Assembly (NCBI GenBank): GCA_963826055.1
Contig: CAWGVO010000009.1
Coordinates: forward strand, 186,001 to 250,000
Direction of reading: 5' to 3'
DNA from: JBBDMC01 sp963826055
Lineage (GTDB): Bacteria; Pseudomonadota; Alphaproteobacteria; Rhizobiales; Kaistiaceae
DNA: 64,000 nt
Position 1 is the first letter of the stretch; every line of letters begins with the position of its first letter. Shown in pieces: positions 39,624 through 48,916 of the stretch. Position numbers and translations under genes: made by a program. Under the pieces are notes generated by a model. It was given only the letters and a program-made list of their open reading frames with translations, had not been told where the DNA came from and did not search any database.

Positions 39624-39986
39624 CTATTCGGCCAGCCACTCCTTGGCCTTGTCGAGGTCGCTGACCGGGAAGCTGCGCACGGCCGCCGGCATCATCACCC
39701 CAAATCCCTGGACGAGGGAACGAAACGTCGGGTTGTCGGAAACGAACGCGATCCTTTCGAAGTCGAAGAAGTGGCGCACGCCGAACATGGTGTCGTCCAT
39801 GGCGGCGCCGATTTCCCAGCCCTCGAATTCCGGACCGGCGAGGAACAGGAAGCGCAGCTTGCCGCCTTCGGCGATCTTGGCTTCCATCTCCGGGATCAGC
39901 ACCTTGTTGTAGTCGTCGCCGCTGAGCTTGCCGACGGCCGAGAAGCCGATGACGCCCTTGGGAAGGTCGAAGATGGGTCTGAACAT
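39624..39986 (-). CDS. SpoIIAA-like (STAS-fold) protein, paralogue B
   Basis: A 120-residue protein starting MFRPIFDLPKGVIGFSAVGKLSGDDYN, with DTMFGVRHFFDFERIAFVSDN in the middle and FPVSDLDKAKEWLAE at the end, aligned along its whole length with paralogue A. I chose ATG at 39986, preceded by GGAG, over 40010, because it gives the same length and start as the paralogue. The tandem copies probably arose by duplication. Function is unknown. Confidence 0.85.
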   Translation of the reverse strand: MFRPIFDLPKGVIGFSAVGKLSGDDYNKVLIPEMEAKIAEGGKLRFLFLAGPEFEGWEIGAAMDDTMFGVRHFFDFERIAFVSDNPTFRSLVQGFGVMMPAAVRSFPVSDLDKAKEWLAE

Positions 39987-40022
39987 GGGGCTCTCCGGAT
40001 AGTTTGGCATGGCGGGTCGATC

Positions 40023-41021
40023 CTACCCCGGACGCGTCCCCGGCACGAGCACCGCGGCGCCTGTCAGCCGCCCGTGCCTGAGGTCGGCCAACGCCTCGTT
40101 GGCCTCTTCCAGCGCGAAGCGGGTGATCCTGGTGACGATCTCCGTCTCGTCCGCGATCCGCATGAATTCGTCCCCGTCGGCGCGCGTCAGGTTGGCGACC
40201 GAGCGGACCACGCGTTCGCCCCACAGGATTTCGTACGGGAAAGTCGGAATGTCGCTCATGTGGATGCCGGCCGCGACCACCACCCCGCCTTTCCGCACCG
40301 CCCTGAGCGCCGCCGGAACGAGAGGCCCCGCCGGCGCGAATATCACCGCCGCGTCGAGTTCCGCCGGCGGCTGCTCGTCCGAGCCGCCGACCCATTCGGC
40401 GCCGAGCTCGGCGGCGAAATCCTGGGCGGCGCGATCGCCCGGCCGGGTGAAGGCATGGAGGTGCTGGCCCTCGTGGCGCGCGACCTGCGCCATGATGTGC
40501 GCGGCGGCTCCGAAGCCGTAGATGCCGAGCTGCTCGGCCTCGCCGGCCATGCGGTGCGCGCGGTGGCCGATGAGGCCGGCGCAGAGCAGTGGCGCCGCCT
40601 CCGCGTCGCCATACCGTGCTGGCAGCCGGAAGCAGAAGCGCGCATCGGCAACCACCTGCTCCTGATAGCCGCCGTCGATGTCGCAGCCGGTGAAACGGGC
40701 GTTGTCGCAAAGGTTTTCCTGGCCGCTCAGGCAATAGCGGCAGCGGCCGCAGGTCCAGCCGAGCCAGGGAACCCCCACCCGCTCGCCGGGGGTGAAGCCG
40801 CTCACGCCCGGTCCGACGCGAATCACCTCGCCGACGATCTCGTGACCCGGAACGATGGGGTAGCGCGCCTGCGGCAATTCGCCGTCGACCACGTGGAGGT
40901 CGGTGCGGCAGACCCCGCACGCGACGACCCGGATCAGGACCTGACCGTCGCCAGGAACCGGTTCCGGCCGCTCTTCGAGCCGTAGCGCCTGTCCGGGAGC
41001 GTGGAGCACCATCGCGCGCAT
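40023..41021 (-). CDS. Zinc-dependent alcohol dehydrogenase family protein
   Basis: A 332-residue MDR-family enzyme. Catalytic zinc ligands are the Cys of VACGVCRTDLH (about C38), the His-Glu of VPGHEIVGEV (about 60) and a Cys in PLLCAGLIGHRA (about 147). The structural zinc loop is CGRCRYCLSGQENLC with four Cys near 92-106. The cofactor site IYGFGAAAHIMAQVA near 166 has a GxGxxA form. It oxidises or reduces a primary alcohol/aldehyde with NAD(P). It lies just upstream of the SpoIIAA-like pair on the same strand (36-base gap), possibly in one operon. Confidence 0.9.
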   Translation of the reverse strand: MRAMVLHAPGQALRLEERPEPVPGDGQVLIRVVACGVCRTDLHVVDGELPQARYPIVPGHEIVGEVIRVGPGVSGFTPGERVGVPWLGWTCGRCRYCLSGQENLCDNARFTGCDIDGGYQEQVVADARFCFRLPARYGDAEAAPLLCAGLIGHRAHRMAGEAEQLGIYGFGAAAHIMAQVARHEGQHLHAFTRPGDRAAQDFAAELGAEWVGGSDEQPPAELDAAVIFAPAGPLVPAALRAVRKGGVVVAAGIHMSDIPTFPYEILWGERVVRSVANLTRADGDEFMRIADETEIVTRITRFALEEANEALADLRHGRLTGAAVLVPGTRPG

Positions 41022-41166
41022 GCGACGGATTCGGGCACGATAACCCGTTCAAGATCAAGTCGTCCGACGGGCTTGTTCGGCCGCCGCACCGCGGCAATAA
41101 TTGGCGAGTCGCCGGGCGGTGGGGGCAGGACAACCCGACGGGTTGCCGAACGGAGGCTCAATATCG

Positions 41167-42102
41167 ATGTCGGCAAGGGTGCTTTTTGCGGCCCTGGCGC
41201 TGTCGGCGCTGGCGACGGCGACCCAGGCCGGGTCGGACGACTGGCCTGCCAGGAAGCTCTTCAGCGAAGTGACAGTGCCCTCGACCGGGGAACCGCACGC
41301 GATCGGCTCGTACGCAAAGGGCTGCCTCGCCGGAGCGTCGTCGCTGCCGATCGACGGCCCGCACTGGCAGGTCATGCGGTTGTCGCGCAATCGTAACTGG
41401 GGCACGCCCGAGTTGGTCTCGTACATAGAGGACTTTTCCGAGGCCGCCGCCAAGGTCGGCTGGCCAGGCCTGCTCATCGGTGACATGGCCCAGCCGCGCG
41501 GCGGCCCGATGATCACCGGTCACGCCAGTCACCAGATCGGTCTGGACGTCGACATCTGGTTCACCCCCATGCCCGATCACACGATGACGCGCGACGAACG
41601 CGAGACCAAGGCGGCCGCGTCGCTGCTGATTCCAGGCAAGCTCGCCATCGACCCTGCGAAATGGTCAGATGCCGACGCGCGCCTGCTCAAACAGGCGACG
41701 GCCGATCCGCGGGTTGAACGCATCTTCGTCAGCCCGGCGATCAAGAGGCAGGCTTGTGAAACAGCGGGTTCGGACCGGGCATGGCTGCGCAAGTTGCGGC
41801 CGTGGACCGGTCACGACGACCATTTCCACGTTCGACTCGTCTGCCCTTCCGGCATGGCCGGTTGCACCAACCAGGCTCCACCGCCGCCCGGCGACGGCTG
41901 CGGCGCCGAGCTCGCCTCGTGGTTCAAGCCGCCGCCTCCGCCGTCGCCCCACAAGGGTCCCTATCGGGAGCCGGCAGAGACTACGCTGGCCGATCTGCCG
42001 AAGGCTTGCGCCGCCGTGCTGACCTCGGGCCCGAACGGCCTCGCCACGGCCGACCTCAAGGTGCCCACGCCGCTGCCGCACCTCAGCCCGGCCACCAACT
42101 GA
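41167..42102 (+). CDS. mepA: Penicillin-insensitive murein endopeptidase MepA
   Basis: A 311-residue periplasmic LAS-type metallopeptidase that cuts peptide cross-links in peptidoglycan. A signal peptide covers about residues 1-22 (VLFAALALSALATATQA). Zinc ligands are in HASHQIGLDVDIWF (His and Asp, about residues 118-131) and DDHFHVRL (about 218-225), the hallmark of the family. ATG at 41167 starts the signal peptide; the frame extends upstream but reads as non-signal. The C-terminal ~60 residues are Pro-rich. It is convergent with the CHAD gene. Confidence 0.93.
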   Translation: MSARVLFAALALSALATATQAGSDDWPARKLFSEVTVPSTGEPHAIGSYAKGCLAGASSLPIDGPHWQVMRLSRNRNWGTPELVSYIEDFSEAAAKVGWPGLLIGDMAQPRGGPMITGHASHQIGLDVDIWFTPMPDHTMTRDERETKAAASLLIPGKLAIDPAKWSDADARLLKQATADPRVERIFVSPAIKRQACETAGSDRAWLRKLRPWTGHDDHFHVRLVCPSGMAGCTNQAPPPPGDGCGAELASWFKPPPPPSPHKGPYREPAETTLADLPKACAAVLTSGPNGLATADLKVPTPLPHLSPATN

Positions 42103-42117
42103 TTGCCGCGCACCACC

Positions 42118-42918
42118 TCAAACGAGGTGGACACGCCGGGCAAATGATCTGGGCCCACGTCTGTAAATACTGGCGCCGAGCTTGAACGCTTCCGCTTCCA
42201 GTGCGCGGCGTCGTTCCGCAATGACCGAGAGCTGGCGCAGCAGAGCCGGATCGCCGGTCGGCGACAGGGCCAGTTTCTCCGCCAGCATCGCGTGGTCGTG
42301 GTCGAGCCCCAGCAGCTCGCCCAGCCGGTCGAGGCGATTGGCGAGGCGGCGGCCCTCGCCCGGAAGCTGCCGGCGTGCCAGTCGGACCAGATGCCACAGA
42401 CGCTTGACCGCCGTGCGCCAACGATGGAGGTCGGGAGTTGCCAGACTGGTTTCGGCCTGCTGCATCGCACGTTGCCCGCGTCGATACGTCTGCTTCAGCG
42501 CCGCGTCGAACAACTGCTCACCATCGAAATCCGCGCCGAACTCGGCAACCGTCGCGGTGATCGCCGCCAAGCGTCGTTTCAGTTCGACGAACGGCGTGTT
42601 CTTGCGATGAGCGAGCGCCGCTTCGTGGTCCAGAACCTTGACCACGCGATCGAAGCCGAGGTCGTCGTCCATGGCGGCGGTTGCCTCCGCCATGGCCCGC
42701 GCACTGGCCGCCGCAACGTCCGCGTCGCGGGCGGTTGCGAGCAGTCGCGCCACCGCCGCCACGCCACGGCGCGCATCCACCGCCCGGTCGCCGAATTCGG
42801 GTTCAAGCACCCGCAGAAACGTGCGTATCCGCTTGAGGCGCTGGCGCAGCCGATGGATGCGGTCCTCCCGCCGCCCGGCCGCGCCAAGTTCCGCCAGACG
42901 CTGCGGCGAGATCTTCAC
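42118..42918 (-). CDS. CHAD domain-containing protein
   Basis: A 266-residue helical protein. The CHAD signature is visible as paired helices with conserved His and basic residues: RIHRLRQRLKRIRTFLRVLEP near 20-40, RWRTAVKRLWHLVRLAR near 167-183 and RLDRLGELLGLDHDHAMLAE near 195-214. CHAD domains bind polyphosphate. There is no CYTH partner domain. The start is GTG at 42918. It probably associates with polyphosphate granules, but that is inferred. Confidence 0.85.
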   Translation of the reverse strand: MKISPQRLAELGAAGRREDRIHRLRQRLKRIRTFLRVLEPEFGDRAVDARRGVAAVARLLATARDADVAAASARAMAEATAAMDDDLGFDRVVKVLDHEAALAHRKNTPFVELKRRLAAITATVAEFGADFDGEQLFDAALKQTYRRGQRAMQQAETSLATPDLHRWRTAVKRLWHLVRLARRQLPGEGRRLANRLDRLGELLGLDHDHAMLAEKLALSPTGDPALLRQLSVIAERRRALEAEAFKLGASIYRRGPRSFARRVHLV

Positions 42919-43046
42919 GCAGCAGCCGCAACAAAGCCGCCGCGACGTCTTCCTTCTTGCCTACGCGGTGAGCCAACCGACCTCCAGACCGGGGCCATTA
43001 TGCATGCGGGCGCCTGCGCGTCGACCGTTCGCGGCCGACGCCGCCC

Positions 43047-43713
43047 TCAGCCCGCCGTCGCGCCTACACCGACCGGGCACGAGACGCCGGTGCCGCCGAG
43101 ACCACAGTAGCCGTTCGGATTCTTGGCGAGGTATTGCTGATGATAGTCTTCGGCGAAGTAGAAAGGCGGCCGTTCGACGATCTCGGTCGTGATCGGCCCA
43201 AAGCCGCGCTCCCTGAGTTCGCCCTCGTAGCTGTCCTTGACCACGTGCGCGGTGGCCCGTTGTGCCGTGTCCGCAACGTAGATGCCGGACCGATACTGGG
43301 TCCCGACATCGTTGCCCTGGCGCATGCCCTGGGTCGGGTCGTGGGCCTCAAAGAAGGCCTTGACCAGCATCTCGTAGCTCACCGCCTTCGGGTCGAACAC
43401 GACGAGGACGACCTCGTTGTGCCCGGTTCTGCCGGTGCACACTTCCTGGTAGGTCGGATTCGGCGTGTAGCCACCCGCATAGCCGACGGCCGTCACGTAG
43501 ACGCCGGGGATCTTCCAGAACACTCGCTCGGCTCCCCAGAAGCAGCCAAGGCCGAACACGGCCGTCTCCAGTCCCGCCGGGTAGGGGCCCTTGAGCGGCC
43601 GGTGGTTGACGAAATGGGTCTCGGCGGTCGCGATCGGCTCGGCCCGGCCGGCCAGCGCCGTTTCACTTGGTGGGCATCGCGGTCTTGCGGGCAACCAGAT
43701 CGAATATGTTCAT
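43047..43713 (-). CDS. msrA: Peptide methionine sulfoxide reductase MsrA, with an apparent frameshift near its start
   Basis: MsrA reduces methionine-S-sulfoxide in proteins. The active-site motif FGLGCFWGAE is near residue 50, followed by GYAGGYTPNPTYQEVCTGRTGH and YHQQYLAKNPNGYCGLGGTGVSC with the resolving Cys. The usual rhizobial N-terminus MNIFDLVARKTAMPT starts at ATG 43713 (with GGAG upstream), but a stop follows; the rest from SETALAGRAEPIATAETHF is in another frame. Dropping one base near 43666-43672 joins them into ~221 residues. Without that, translation would have to begin downstream. Confidence 0.92.
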
Positions 43714-43746
43714 TGTCGTTCTCCGGTTTGTCTTTCGTCCGTCAGG

Positions 43747-44074
43747 TCAGGCATAGACCCGTCGGCGTCGGCGGCCGCGCCCGAGGTAGGTGAGCAGGAA
43801 CCCGAGCGCCACGAACACCAGCCACGTCGGCAGCATCAGGACCCACACGATCACGGGATCCCAAAGCCACCCGCCGACATAGGCCTCGACCTGCGCGTTC
43901 GATGAATCGCTGGGCCGACAAGAGCGTTGACGGGCTGAGGTCGTACCAGGTCTTGCCCAACTGGGTAACGGTCAGCGCCGATGCCGCAATTGTCCGTGTG
44001 GCGTCGATAACCAGGGCCACCAGCCCGCCGGCGATCAGCCACAGCCCCGTGAAACGCGCGAAGAGCCCGATCAT
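43747..44074 (-). CDS. Small membrane protein, with an apparent frameshift
   Basis: The first ~58 residues (MIGLFARFTGLWLIAGGLVALVID..., then KTWYDLSPSTLLSAQRFIER) are in one frame; the rest (QVEAYVGGWLWDPVIVWVLM and TWLVFVALGFLLTYLGRGRR) is in another. Removing one base at about 43898-43902 joins them into a ~108-residue protein with two or three membrane helices and a basic C-terminus. This layout of helix, periplasmic WYDLSPxSLxxxQ loop and C-terminal helix recurs in unnamed alphaproteobacterial proteins. Function is unknown. Confidence 0.65.
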
Positions 44075-44241
44075 GACGGTTGCCGTGACCCTGAGGCGGG
44101 CCTTCCTGACGTCGGCGAGGAAATGGGCATGGGGGCTCTCTTTCGCAATCGGGGTTGCCTTCAAGTGTTGGCGATCGCCGCGTGAAGCTTGTCTGGCGAA
44201 TAACCCCGACTATAGTGCCCGCGCTGGCTCAAGGCACCTTT

Positions 44242-44331
44242 GGAGGGGTGGCCGAGTGGTTGAAGGCGCACGCTTGGAAAGCGTGTATGCGGGCAACCGT
44301 ATCGGGGGTTCGAATCCCCCTCCCTCCGCCA
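44242..44331 (+). tRNA. tRNA-Ser (anticodon GGA)
   Basis: The 90-base gene folds as a type II tRNA with a long variable arm. GGAGGGG pairs with TCCCTCC (one G-U), the anticodon loop CTTGGAAAG carries GGA (reads UCC/UCU), the T arm is GGGGGTTCGAATCCCCC and CCA is encoded. The accessory region begins immediately downstream, which suits integration at tRNA 3' ends. Confidence 0.95.
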
Positions 44332-44403
44332 CGTATTAAGACATTGATATTACTTTCATATTGGACTTAGCCGGCGTCATAATTCCATCGACATTTCGGG
44401 GGC

Positions 44404-46131
44404 TTGCGGCGGCATCCGAATCGTGGCGGACCAGTAGAGAGGTTTCATTGCGGATTCGTGCGCGATCAGCGCTCGACGATCGGTCCCCGCATGGGGGAGC
44501 TTGGCGCTAACAATGTTGGCGTAGCTGCGCATATCAAGGCGGCGTTTCTTGGCTTTGCGCGATGGGATGCGAACCAGACCAACCTGCTGCTGAATGACGG
44601 CACGCTGTCGCCGGGCGGAGCCGGCCTGGTGATGACGACGGACGTCCTCGGCAACTGGACGCAGTCGGCGACCGGCACTTACGCGGTCGATCTCGACCTG
44701 TTCCAGACGGACGCCGGCGGCAACGAGATCGTGGGCAGCACGGTCGACCGCGCCAACGTCACGGGCAGCGGTTCGGACGGGGGCACTGCCGATCTCGCCG
44801 GCCAGACAGGCGTCAGCATCCTCAATGCGGGAAGCGCGCAACCCGGCAGCCACACCGCGACCATCGTCCACGCCGACACCGGTGTCACTGCCAACACGCA
44901 GACCGATCTGGGACTGGTCACCCCACCGTCGGCGGTCGCGAACTACCAGCTCGACTATCCGGACGCCAACACCATCGATCTCGCCTTCCAGGTCGACTTT
45001 GCCCCGGGCGGCCTCAACCCGAACGAAGCCGCTTTCGGCGAGCAGATCAACGACATCCAGCTCAACACGCCGCGCCCGCCCGACCCCGACGCGACGGCCG
45101 ATACCCAGCTTGCACCGCTGGTCGCTGCTCTGTTCAACCTGCCTGATCTCGCCAGCCTGAAGGACGCCTACGACCAGATCCTGCCGACGGCGTACGTCAA
45201 CAATCAGATCAGCGCCGTCTTCGCCAATCTCAACTTTGACGACGCGCTGCAGAGTTGCCGGGTCCACGATGGCGACTACAAGTTCATCCGCGAAGGCGAG
45301 TGCTACTGGTTCGCGCTCGATTACGACAAGATCGATCGGGAGGTGACCGCCAACGACACCGGGTTCGGCGTTCAAACAGCGGCCATGGCCACCGGCGCGC
45401 AATGGTCGATCAACAACAACTGGAGCTTTGGTGCCGCCGCCGGTTTCGACGCACCCTTCCTGACGACCGATACCAACGCCAAGAGCAACGGCCAGGTGAT
45501 TCAGGCCGGTGCCGTGCTCAAGGGGCGCTGGGGAGGCACGACCCTCTCGACCACGCTCACCGGAGGCTACGGCCGGTACGACACCACCCGGCTGGTCTCG
45601 TTCCCGGGCCTGACGGCAGAGGCGACCGGGACCGAGAACGTTGGCTTCGTCGCCGCGCACGCACGCCTCGCCCATTCCTTCGGCAGCGAAAACGCCTACA
45701 TCCGCCCGTCGGTCGACGCCGGTGTGACCGACTACATGGTTGGCGCCTTCAACGAGAGCGGGTCGCCGACGATCACCATGTCGCTCGACAGCAGCCAGCA
45801 AACGCTGTTCACCGTCGAGCCGTCCGTCGAGGTCGGCGGTGAGTTCGTGGGGCCGGACGGGACCGCGTATCGGCCCTACGCGCAGGTCGGGGTCACGCAA
45901 TTCCTCGGCGACGCCTCGCCGCAGATTTCGGCGACCTTGCAGGGTGCACCAACGGGCGTGGCGCCGTTTGTGACCACAGACGACTTCGCCAGGACGTTCC
46001 TGGACGTTTCCGGTGGCCTTGTCGCGGTCTCACCGGGCGGCATCGCGGTCAAGGCCAACGGTTTCTGGAAGAAGTCGAAGGATCTCCAGAACTACGGCGG
46101 CAGTATCAAGATTTCGTTCCCGCTGAATTGA
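44404..46131 (+). CDS. Autotransporter-type protein without export signal, probably 5'-truncated
   Basis: A 575-residue frame. The C-terminal ~280 residues form an autotransporter beta-barrel: alternating strands such as NWSFGAAAGFDAPF, GTTLSTTLTGGYGRYD and AYRPYAQVGVTQFLG, ending in SIKISFPLN with the terminal aromatic residue needed for outer-membrane insertion. The middle (residues ~60-270) is Asp/Thr/Gly-rich passenger-like sequence. No signal peptide is present at the TTG start or at later Met codons, so this is probably the 3' part of a longer gene cut by rearrangement next to tRNA-Ser. Confidence 0.7.
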   Translation: MRRHPNRGGPVERFHCGFVRDQRSTIGPRMGELGANNVGVAAHIKAAFLGFARWDANQTNLLLNDGTLSPGGAGLVMTTDVLGNWTQSATGTYAVDLDLFQTDAGGNEIVGSTVDRANVTGSGSDGGTADLAGQTGVSILNAGSAQPGSHTATIVHADTGVTANTQTDLGLVTPPSAVANYQLDYPDANTIDLAFQVDFAPGGLNPNEAAFGEQINDIQLNTPRPPDPDATADTQLAPLVAALFNLPDLASLKDAYDQILPTAYVNNQISAVFANLNFDDALQSCRVHDGDYKFIREGECYWFALDYDKIDREVTANDTGFGVQTAAMATGAQWSINNNWSFGAAAGFDAPFLTTDTNAKSNGQVIQAGAVLKGRWGGTTLSTTLTGGYGRYDTTRLVSFPGLTAEATGTENVGFVAAHARLAHSFGSENAYIRPSVDAGVTDYMVGAFNESGSPTITMSLDSSQQTLFTVEPSVEVGGEFVGPDGTAYRPYAQVGVTQFLGDASPQISATLQGAPTGVAPFVTTDDFARTFLDVSGGLVAVSPGGIAVKANGFWKKSKDLQNYGGSIKISFPLN

Positions 46132-46961
46132 CGTGATCGCGCGCGCCGTTGATCGCCGCCCTTCCAGACCCTGTCGATAGGCCACCGATCTAGCGCTGGC
46201 TGCGTGTCGAAGAGGCACCCGGCTCGGCAATTCATCCTACCGGGCCTGTCGCCGGTTGGCCGTTCGGTGTCGGGGAGGTGATTGCCGGCGCCGGTGGCGT
46301 GCTGGTCGTTCCGGCGACGGGATTGGTCGCCACCGGACTGATGCCGTATCCTCACCAGTCACCGCTCCATCCCCAGCCGGCGAAGGCCGAGCCGGCTAAA
46401 CGCAACCTGCTTAGCGCGCAGGCGCGCTTCGTACTGCCGCCGCGGTGCTCATCGCGCTGATCGGCGTCGGGCTGTACGCCACTTTCTACGTCATCGTCCT
46501 GGAGCGAACGCAGAGCCCGTCCAAATCCCGGCGGAGACGCGCAAAAAAATAGTGTCGACCGACCGGAACGCCCACGCAGGTCGGTGAGGGAAAATCGTAC
46601 GTGTAGACGTGTGATTTCGAGCGCCGATGCTGCAAAGGCGAAGGGCGGGCCGCTTGTCGCCGGCACAATCCCACTGATCTCCTCGCTGACATCGAACGTG
46701 GTTCCGCTGAGAGGCCGCGACCGGTTTCGTCTGCGCATCGAAGAACACGTTGGTGGACCATCCGACGGCCGCGACGCCCATCAGGCCAAGCAGCCAATTG
46801 GCTTCGAGCATCCACGCGGCGAATCCGGTGCCGAGAATGTCCAATCCGGCCAAAATGACGTAGGTAATCGCCAGCCCGCCACGAAGCACGCGAGTCGCCA
46901 GCATCAGGGCGGCCGCGTGCAGGAGCGCGGAGGATAGGATCACCAATAGGACACCTGCGGT
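46132..46961. other. Degraded region between autotransporter and ClC genes
   Basis: No intact gene is seen. A minus-strand membrane-protein remnant lies at 46491-46946 (separate entry). On the plus strand a short frame at about 46446-46553 encodes one hydrophobic helix (VLIALIGVGLYATFYVIVL) and a basic tail. Stops interrupt every longer frame. Confidence 0.55.
46491..46946 (-). pseudogene. Remnant of a four-helix membrane protein
   Basis: The N-terminal ~75 residues of this frame contain hydrophobic helices (VILSSALLHAAALMLATRVL, LAITYVILAGLDILGTGFAA and LLGLMGVAAVGW). After residue ~75 the sequence becomes irregular and Arg/Cys-rich. Before the start the frame continues with GDYFWRSDIAHTAGVL but meets a stop before any start codon. 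It looks like a fragment of a larger integral membrane gene that has lost both ends. The family is not recognised. Confidence 0.5.
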
Positions 46962-47039
46962 GTGGGCGATGTCGCTGCGCCAGAAATAGTCGCCATTGCG
47001 GCATTCTCCGCACCATCATCCTTTGCCAGCAGTCAGACA

Positions 47040-48407
47040 ATGACTCACGGATCGACGCCTCCGACGCAAGCAGATCATCGTTCGGGTGATCTCCTGATGC
47101 TCGCCTTTCTGGCCGTCGCAGGGGGCGCGGCGACGGGCCTGATCGTCGCGATGTTCAGGCTGACACTGGAGGGCGCGAATTGGGCGCGCGCCAAGCTGTT
47201 CGTCGACGCTCACAGCATCCCGATTGGAGGTCCGCTGCTGGTGGTAGTCGGATGCGCGACCGTGGTGATGAGCGCCGCCTGGCTGGTACGGCGGTTTTCG
47301 ACCTACGCATCGGGAAGTGGTGTTCCTGAAGTCGCGGCGGCGCTGAGTGGCGTCCTCCCGCCAGCTCCTCTGCGACGAATATTGCTGATCAAATTCGTCG
47401 GGGGAATATTGTCACTCGGTGCTGGAATGGCGTTGGGGCCGGAAGGACCTGGCGTGCAAATGGGCGCCGTAGGCGCTCGCTTGCTGGGAACCATGTTTCG
47501 TCGCTCGTGGCCGGACATCCAGGCTCTTGTGGCAGCAGGCGCCGGCGCCGGCATCGCCGTGGCCTTCAACGCCCCGATTGCCGGGGCGATCTTCGTCCTC
47601 GAAGTGTTGATAAGAAGGTTTGATGGACGCTTTGCAATAGCGGGCCTCGGCGCCTCATCCACGGCGATTCTGGTTTCGAGGCTGTTGCTGGGGGATGCGC
47701 CCGACCTTCACGTCGTTGTTTCAGGACAGGTAGCTGCGGCCACCGGGCCGCTGCCCTACGCGGTCGCGGCGACCTGGCCCCTCTACCTGGCGCTCGGCGC
47801 ATTGGCGGGCGCTGCGGCAGTCCTCTACAACAGGCTGATACTTCGCGCCCTAACGGTGTCCGATCGTCTTGCCAGATGGCCGGTCGAAGCGAAAGCGGCA
47901 GTGATCGGCGCGCTCGTCGGCGCGATCGGCTGGTTCGCGCCGAGCCTGATAGGACCCGGCGATGACATTTCGCAGCGCGTCCTGGTGGGCGCGGTCGCTG
48001 CAAGTGAGATCCCGGTCATTTTGCTGCTGCGGTTTCTTTTGGGCCCGACCTCCTACGCTGCGCGCACGCCAGGCGGATTGTTTGCGCCTCTCCTCGTCCT
48101 CGGCGCCTTGATCGGTTTTCTCGTCGGCAGTTTATGTCAGGGCGCGTTTCCGACTCTCGCGATAGAGCCACAGGCGTTTGCCGTAGTGGCCATGGCCGCG
48201 TTCTTCACCGGCGTCGTTCGCGCGCCGGTGACAGGGATCGTGCTTGTGATCGAAATGACCGCCGCTTTCACGACCTTGTTGCCGATGCTCGTCGCATGTT
48301 TCGCGGCCATGTTGATCGCGAATCTGATGAGCAGTCCTCCGATCTATGCTTCGCTGCACGAGCAACTCGCCGACGAGCTCCAATCGAAGGTGAAAGGGAG
48401 TCGTTAG
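47040..48407 (+). CDS. ClC-family chloride channel/antiporter
   Basis: A 455-residue membrane protein with the ClC hallmarks in order: YASGSGVPEV (Cl- site near residue 90), GMALGPEGPGVQMGA with the gating Glu (near 128-142), and TPGGLFAPLLVLGAL (near 340). ATG at 47040 was preferred; the frame extends back to a GTG at 46962 without family conservation. There are no C-terminal CBS domains. The motif is GPEGP where GREGP or GKEGP is common. It may exchange Cl- for protons, or act as a channel. The gene stands alone in a degraded neighbourhood. Confidence 0.9.
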   Translation: MTHGSTPPTQADHRSGDLLMLAFLAVAGGAATGLIVAMFRLTLEGANWARAKLFVDAHSIPIGGPLLVVVGCATVVMSAAWLVRRFSTYASGSGVPEVAAALSGVLPPAPLRRILLIKFVGGILSLGAGMALGPEGPGVQMGAVGARLLGTMFRRSWPDIQALVAAGAGAGIAVAFNAPIAGAIFVLEVLIRRFDGRFAIAGLGASSTAILVSRLLLGDAPDLHVVVSGQVAAATGPLPYAVAATWPLYLALGALAGAAAVLYNRLILRALTVSDRLARWPVEAKAAVIGALVGAIGWFAPSLIGPGDDISQRVLVGAVAASEIPVILLLRFLLGPTSYAARTPGGLFAPLLVLGALIGFLVGSLCQGAFPTLAIEPQAFAVVAMAAFFTGVVRAPVTGIVLVIEMTAAFTTLLPMLVACFAAMLIANLMSSPPIYASLHEQLADELQSKVKGSR

Positions 48408-48660
48408 TACGATCCCAGGAACGCTGGTGGCGTCTGGATTTGGCGGAAACGGGGAAACCTCGCGCAATTCATGAAAGAGACGTCGGCGGGAGAGGCATAG
48501 ACCTCACATCGACTTCCGGCCTGCGGCGCCGGGTGCCGGCGCCGGGAGGGGCCTGAAGACGGAAAAGAGAGGTGCACTATGCAGAAGTGTCCGTCGTCAG
48601 AATGAATGGGACGAATGAGGTTTCCTGGGATTGGAGGATTGGGCTCATCGGGGGTTGAAG

Positions 48661-48880
48661 TTAGGCCGCCTGGCTTTGGTGGCGCAACCGGCGGTTCCGT
48701 ATGGTCATTTCCTTGATGCGCTTTCTCCTTTCGATGATGGCCTGGCCGCGGCCGCAGTAGCGTCGGCCGGGGTCAGGTTGCCGAGGCTCTCGTGGTAGCG
48801 GTGGTTGTTGTAGTGTCTGCCGGAGGCGGTCAAACACTGGTCGCTGACCAGCCTGAGGGAGAGGCTCGTCAAGATCGGCG
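48661..48880 (-). mobile_element. IS3-family transposase C-terminal remnant
   Basis: Read on the minus strand, HYNNHRYHESLGNLTPAD is the typical end of the DDE domain of IS3-group orfB transposases. GRGQAIIERRKRIKEMTIRN and RRLRHQSQAA follow in another frame and complete the usual C-terminus, with a frameshift near 48757. Upstream transposase sequence is absent and no terminal inverted repeats were recognised, so the element is inactive. Confidence 0.8.
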
Positions 48881-48916
48881 CCAGGATCGTTACGCACGGC
48901 CGGTACGTCACACGGC

